DNA from: Cytophagales bacterium
Lineage (GTDB): Bacteria > Bacteroidota > Bacteroidia > Cytophagales > Thermoflexibacteraceae
Assembly: GCA_004294445.1 (NCBI GenBank)
Contig: REAZ01000007.1
Location: 1 to 64,000, forward strand
Direction of reading: 5' to 3'
Length of the DNA stretch: 64,000 bases
Part shown: positions 62,513 through 64,000 of the stretch, piece after piece
Position numbering within the stretch: the stretch's first letter is position 1
How the letters are laid out: each line of letters begins with the position of its first letter
Program-made: the position numbers and the translations under genes
Notes under the pieces: model-generated
What the model was told of the DNA's origin: nothing
Databases searched by the model: none
The model's input: only the letters and a program-made list of their open reading frames with translations

Positions 62513-64000
62513 ATGAAACGCTATCGGATATTTAGCTTGTTTATTATCAGCACATTGCTTTTTCTTGGTAAGATACCAAATCAAGCGGAAAGCCTTTGTG
62601 CGGGCGGAGATGATGTTTATAGTGAGAATTATCGTTTCGGAGATTATGTATTCAATGCCAAAATCTTAGAAAATACCTTACAGAGCAAAGCCTATTTAGA
62701 TTTTTTTACGGACAATGCCTACAATTTTGATAGCTATACTTCCTGCCTGCCAGGGAATGAAAAAAACATAGAGGAGTGGCAAAAGCAATACCCTCAGATT
62801 AGCAAGGATACTGCTGATTTTCACGAATTTATCTATGAAACAGCGTTGGATGCCTATAAGAAAATAGCTGTGGGCGGAAACCCGTTGCCTCAAAATAAGT
62901 TAGCAAGCCTTTTGAGCAAGGAAGAAAACAAAGAAGCGATTGATTATTTGATATTTGCAAAAACGTGTGAACCATTTGTGGTGCAGGTCGAAAAAAGCAC
63001 ATGGGATTTGGGAGAAGACGAGGAAGAAACTGCCAAACCCGACAAAGCAGGCACAGCACCAACTATAGAGCAAGGAATAGAGCAAATGAGGAAAGCGAAA
63101 AAACCAATTATACAGCAACGTTATGCTTTCCAGATAGTTAGACTTGCTTATTACTCTCAGAAATACGAACAAACGCTACAGCTTTTTGACCAGTTTTTTG
63201 ATAAAACAGAAAAAAATTATCTCTATTATCGTGCCTTGCTTCATAAAGGTTTTGCACTTAGGAAATTAAAAAAAGTAGCCGAAGCCAATTACTGTTTTTC
63301 GTTGGTGTATGGCAATGAGCCGTCTTTGAAGTGCATTGCTGCCAAAAATTTTTACTATGCAGAGGCATCCTATGAAACAGACATTACAGAGGAGCAGTGG
63401 CAAAAAACCTTGACTCTTACTAAGAATGACAAGGAAAAATTTGTGCTTTATTTTATGCGTGATGCCCTTCAAAATCAGCTCAATGTAGCTAATTTTGAAG
63501 GAATTTTCAAAACAACAACCGATGCAGACCTGATGCACGTTTTGCTTTTGAAACAGCTCAAGTATGTGGAAAATACAGTTTTCCTTCCTGCACTTAAAAC
63601 TAATTCGGCTTTGGATTCTGCTGCCCTTACCTATGGCGATTCCTTGCCCGCAGAAAAGACTATCGAGTCAAAATCGTGGTGGAAGGGATTTTGGGATGCC
63701 ATTGCCAACTTCTTCAAATCACTTTTCGGAAGCAAAGAAAAGTCTGATGACAAAAAAGTTTCTGCTACAACTAATGCAAAAATCTTGTATGCGGGCGTAG
63801 CCGATAGCCAAGAAAATGTACTTTCAGAAGAGCAAACAAATACTATTACACAATTAGAAGAAATTACCTTGCAGATGGCAGAAAAATTTGCAGGAAACCA
63901 TAAGGCTTTAGATTATTTGGTAGCGGCTTATTTGCAACTAATGAAACAAGATTTTAGCGATGCAAACAAAAATATTGACTTAGCAAACCAACTTCTTAGC
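62513..64000 (+). CDS. Large exported TPR-like protein, truncated by the window edge
   Basis: An open frame from ATG 62513 runs to the window end without stop (496 codons, incomplete). It begins with a signal peptide (KRYRIFSLFIISTLLFLGK), then SLCAGGDDVYSENYRFGDYV, similar to the CxGGD-type beginnings of many large exported Bacteroidota proteins. Helical TPR-like units appear after about residue 195 (RLAYYSQKYEQTLQLFDQFF; RALLHKGFALRKLKKVAEAN). The stretch SWWKGFWDAIANFFKSLFGS near 385-405 is a hydrophobic or amphipathic segment. Function unknown; probably an envelope-associated scaffold. It follows the 163-residue gene closely. Confidence 0.75.
   Translation, partial: MKRYRIFSLFIISTLLFLGKIPNQAESLCAGGDDVYSENYRFGDYVFNAKILENTLQSKAYLDFFTDNAYNFDSYTSCLPGNEKNIEEWQKQYPQISKDTADFHEFIYETALDAYKKIAVGGNPLPQNKLASLLSKEENKEAIDYLIFAKTCEPFVVQVEKSTWDLGEDEEETAKPDKAGTAPTIEQGIEQMRKAKKPIIQQRYAFQIVRLAYYSQKYEQTLQLFDQFFDKTEKNYLYYRALLHKGFALRKLKKVAEANYCFSLVYGNEPSLKCIAAKNFYYAEASYETDITEEQWQKTLTLTKNDKEKFVLYFMRDALQNQLNVANFEGIFKTTTDADLMHVLLLKQLKYVENTVFLPALKTNSALDSAALTYGDSLPAEKTIESKSWWKGFWDAIANFFKSLFGSKEKSDDKKVSATTNAKILYAGVADSQENVLSEEQTNTITQLEEITLQMAEKFAGNHKALDYLVAAYLQLMKQDFSDANKNIDLANQLLS

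Noticed and set aside
1..64000. tRNA, rRNA and insertion sequences
   Set aside because: I looked for T-loop and acceptor-type patterns, transposase motifs (DDE, HUH, serine or tyrosine recombinase) and terminal repeats and found none that were convincing.

Overview
This 64 kb window is AT-rich bacterial DNA. It reads as a member of the Bacteroidota, most likely a Cytophagales-type organism. The evidence is a large secreted amylase with a type IX secretion C-terminal sorting domain, a TonB-dependent receptor with neighbouring beta-barrel proteins, many lipoproteins and Sec-exported proteins of Bacteroidota style, promoter-like TAnnTTTG boxes, and short palindromic repeats between genes. I found no tRNA, rRNA, CRISPR array or intact insertion sequence. 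Gene density is high and almost every gene is intact; the last gene runs off the right edge.

Layout. 0-6 kb: a stand-alone DUF262 protein, the T9SS amylase, a plasmid-type replication initiator (Rep) and an OmpR-type response regulator without a kinase. 6-13 kb: creatininase-family amidohydrolase, 6-phosphogluconate dehydrogenase and a membrane protein in one run, then an SDR oxidoreductase, MscL, two tiny genes, and a histidine kinase without a regulator. 13-28 kb: mixed housekeeping and accessory genes (WbuC cupin, DUF485, YciI, a ParB-like protein, glycosyltransferase, LpxL-type acyltransferase, DUF4178, HAD, DUF2147, an Ate-like aminoacyl-tRNA-protein transferase) and two proteins ending in a small zinc-binding motif. 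28-42.8 kb: one long minus-strand [NiFe]-hydrogenase locus: group 2a hupS-hupL, maturation protease, two small unknown genes, a TPR protein, hypA-hypB-hypF-hypC-hypD-hypE, a Tat-type oxidoreductase, an NHL-repeat protein, a NicO nickel permease and a small protein. 43-44 kb: a gene-free array of 19-bp iterons. 44-51 kb: a minus-strand envelope cluster (PAP2 lipoprotein, TonB receptor, two beta-barrel proteins, small exported proteins). 51-64 kb: a third zinc-motif membrane protein, a second small iteron cluster, a 60-residue DNA-binding-like protein, a thioesterase, a VIT/VWA protein, an FGGY sugar kinase, an NRDE protein, a ParA ATPase and the start of a large exported protein.

The most interesting structure is the iteron array. 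At least fourteen same-orientation copies of a 19-bp element close to GTGTAAGAAATTATAACGG lie at 43328-44031, most spaced about two or three helical turns apart. The last copy overlaps a perfect DnaA box, and one opposite-facing copy lies upstream. A second, inverted group sits at 53276-53476. Together with the Rep protein, the ParA ATPase and the ParB-like protein, all on this window but far from one another, this suggests that the window is part of a large secondary replicon (megaplasmid or chromid), or a chromosome that has absorbed one. In that view 43-44 kb is the origin. No function has been shown; this is inference from sequence.

Metabolically, the hydrogenase locus carries most of what is needed for H2 oxidation: structural subunits with the C-terminal processing site, protease, all six Hyp factors and a nickel importer. 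The small subunit has no Tat signal and resembles cyanobacterial HupS, so the predicted enzyme is cytoplasmic or peripheral and of the H2-scavenging type. No obvious electron-acceptor subunit is encoded nearby.
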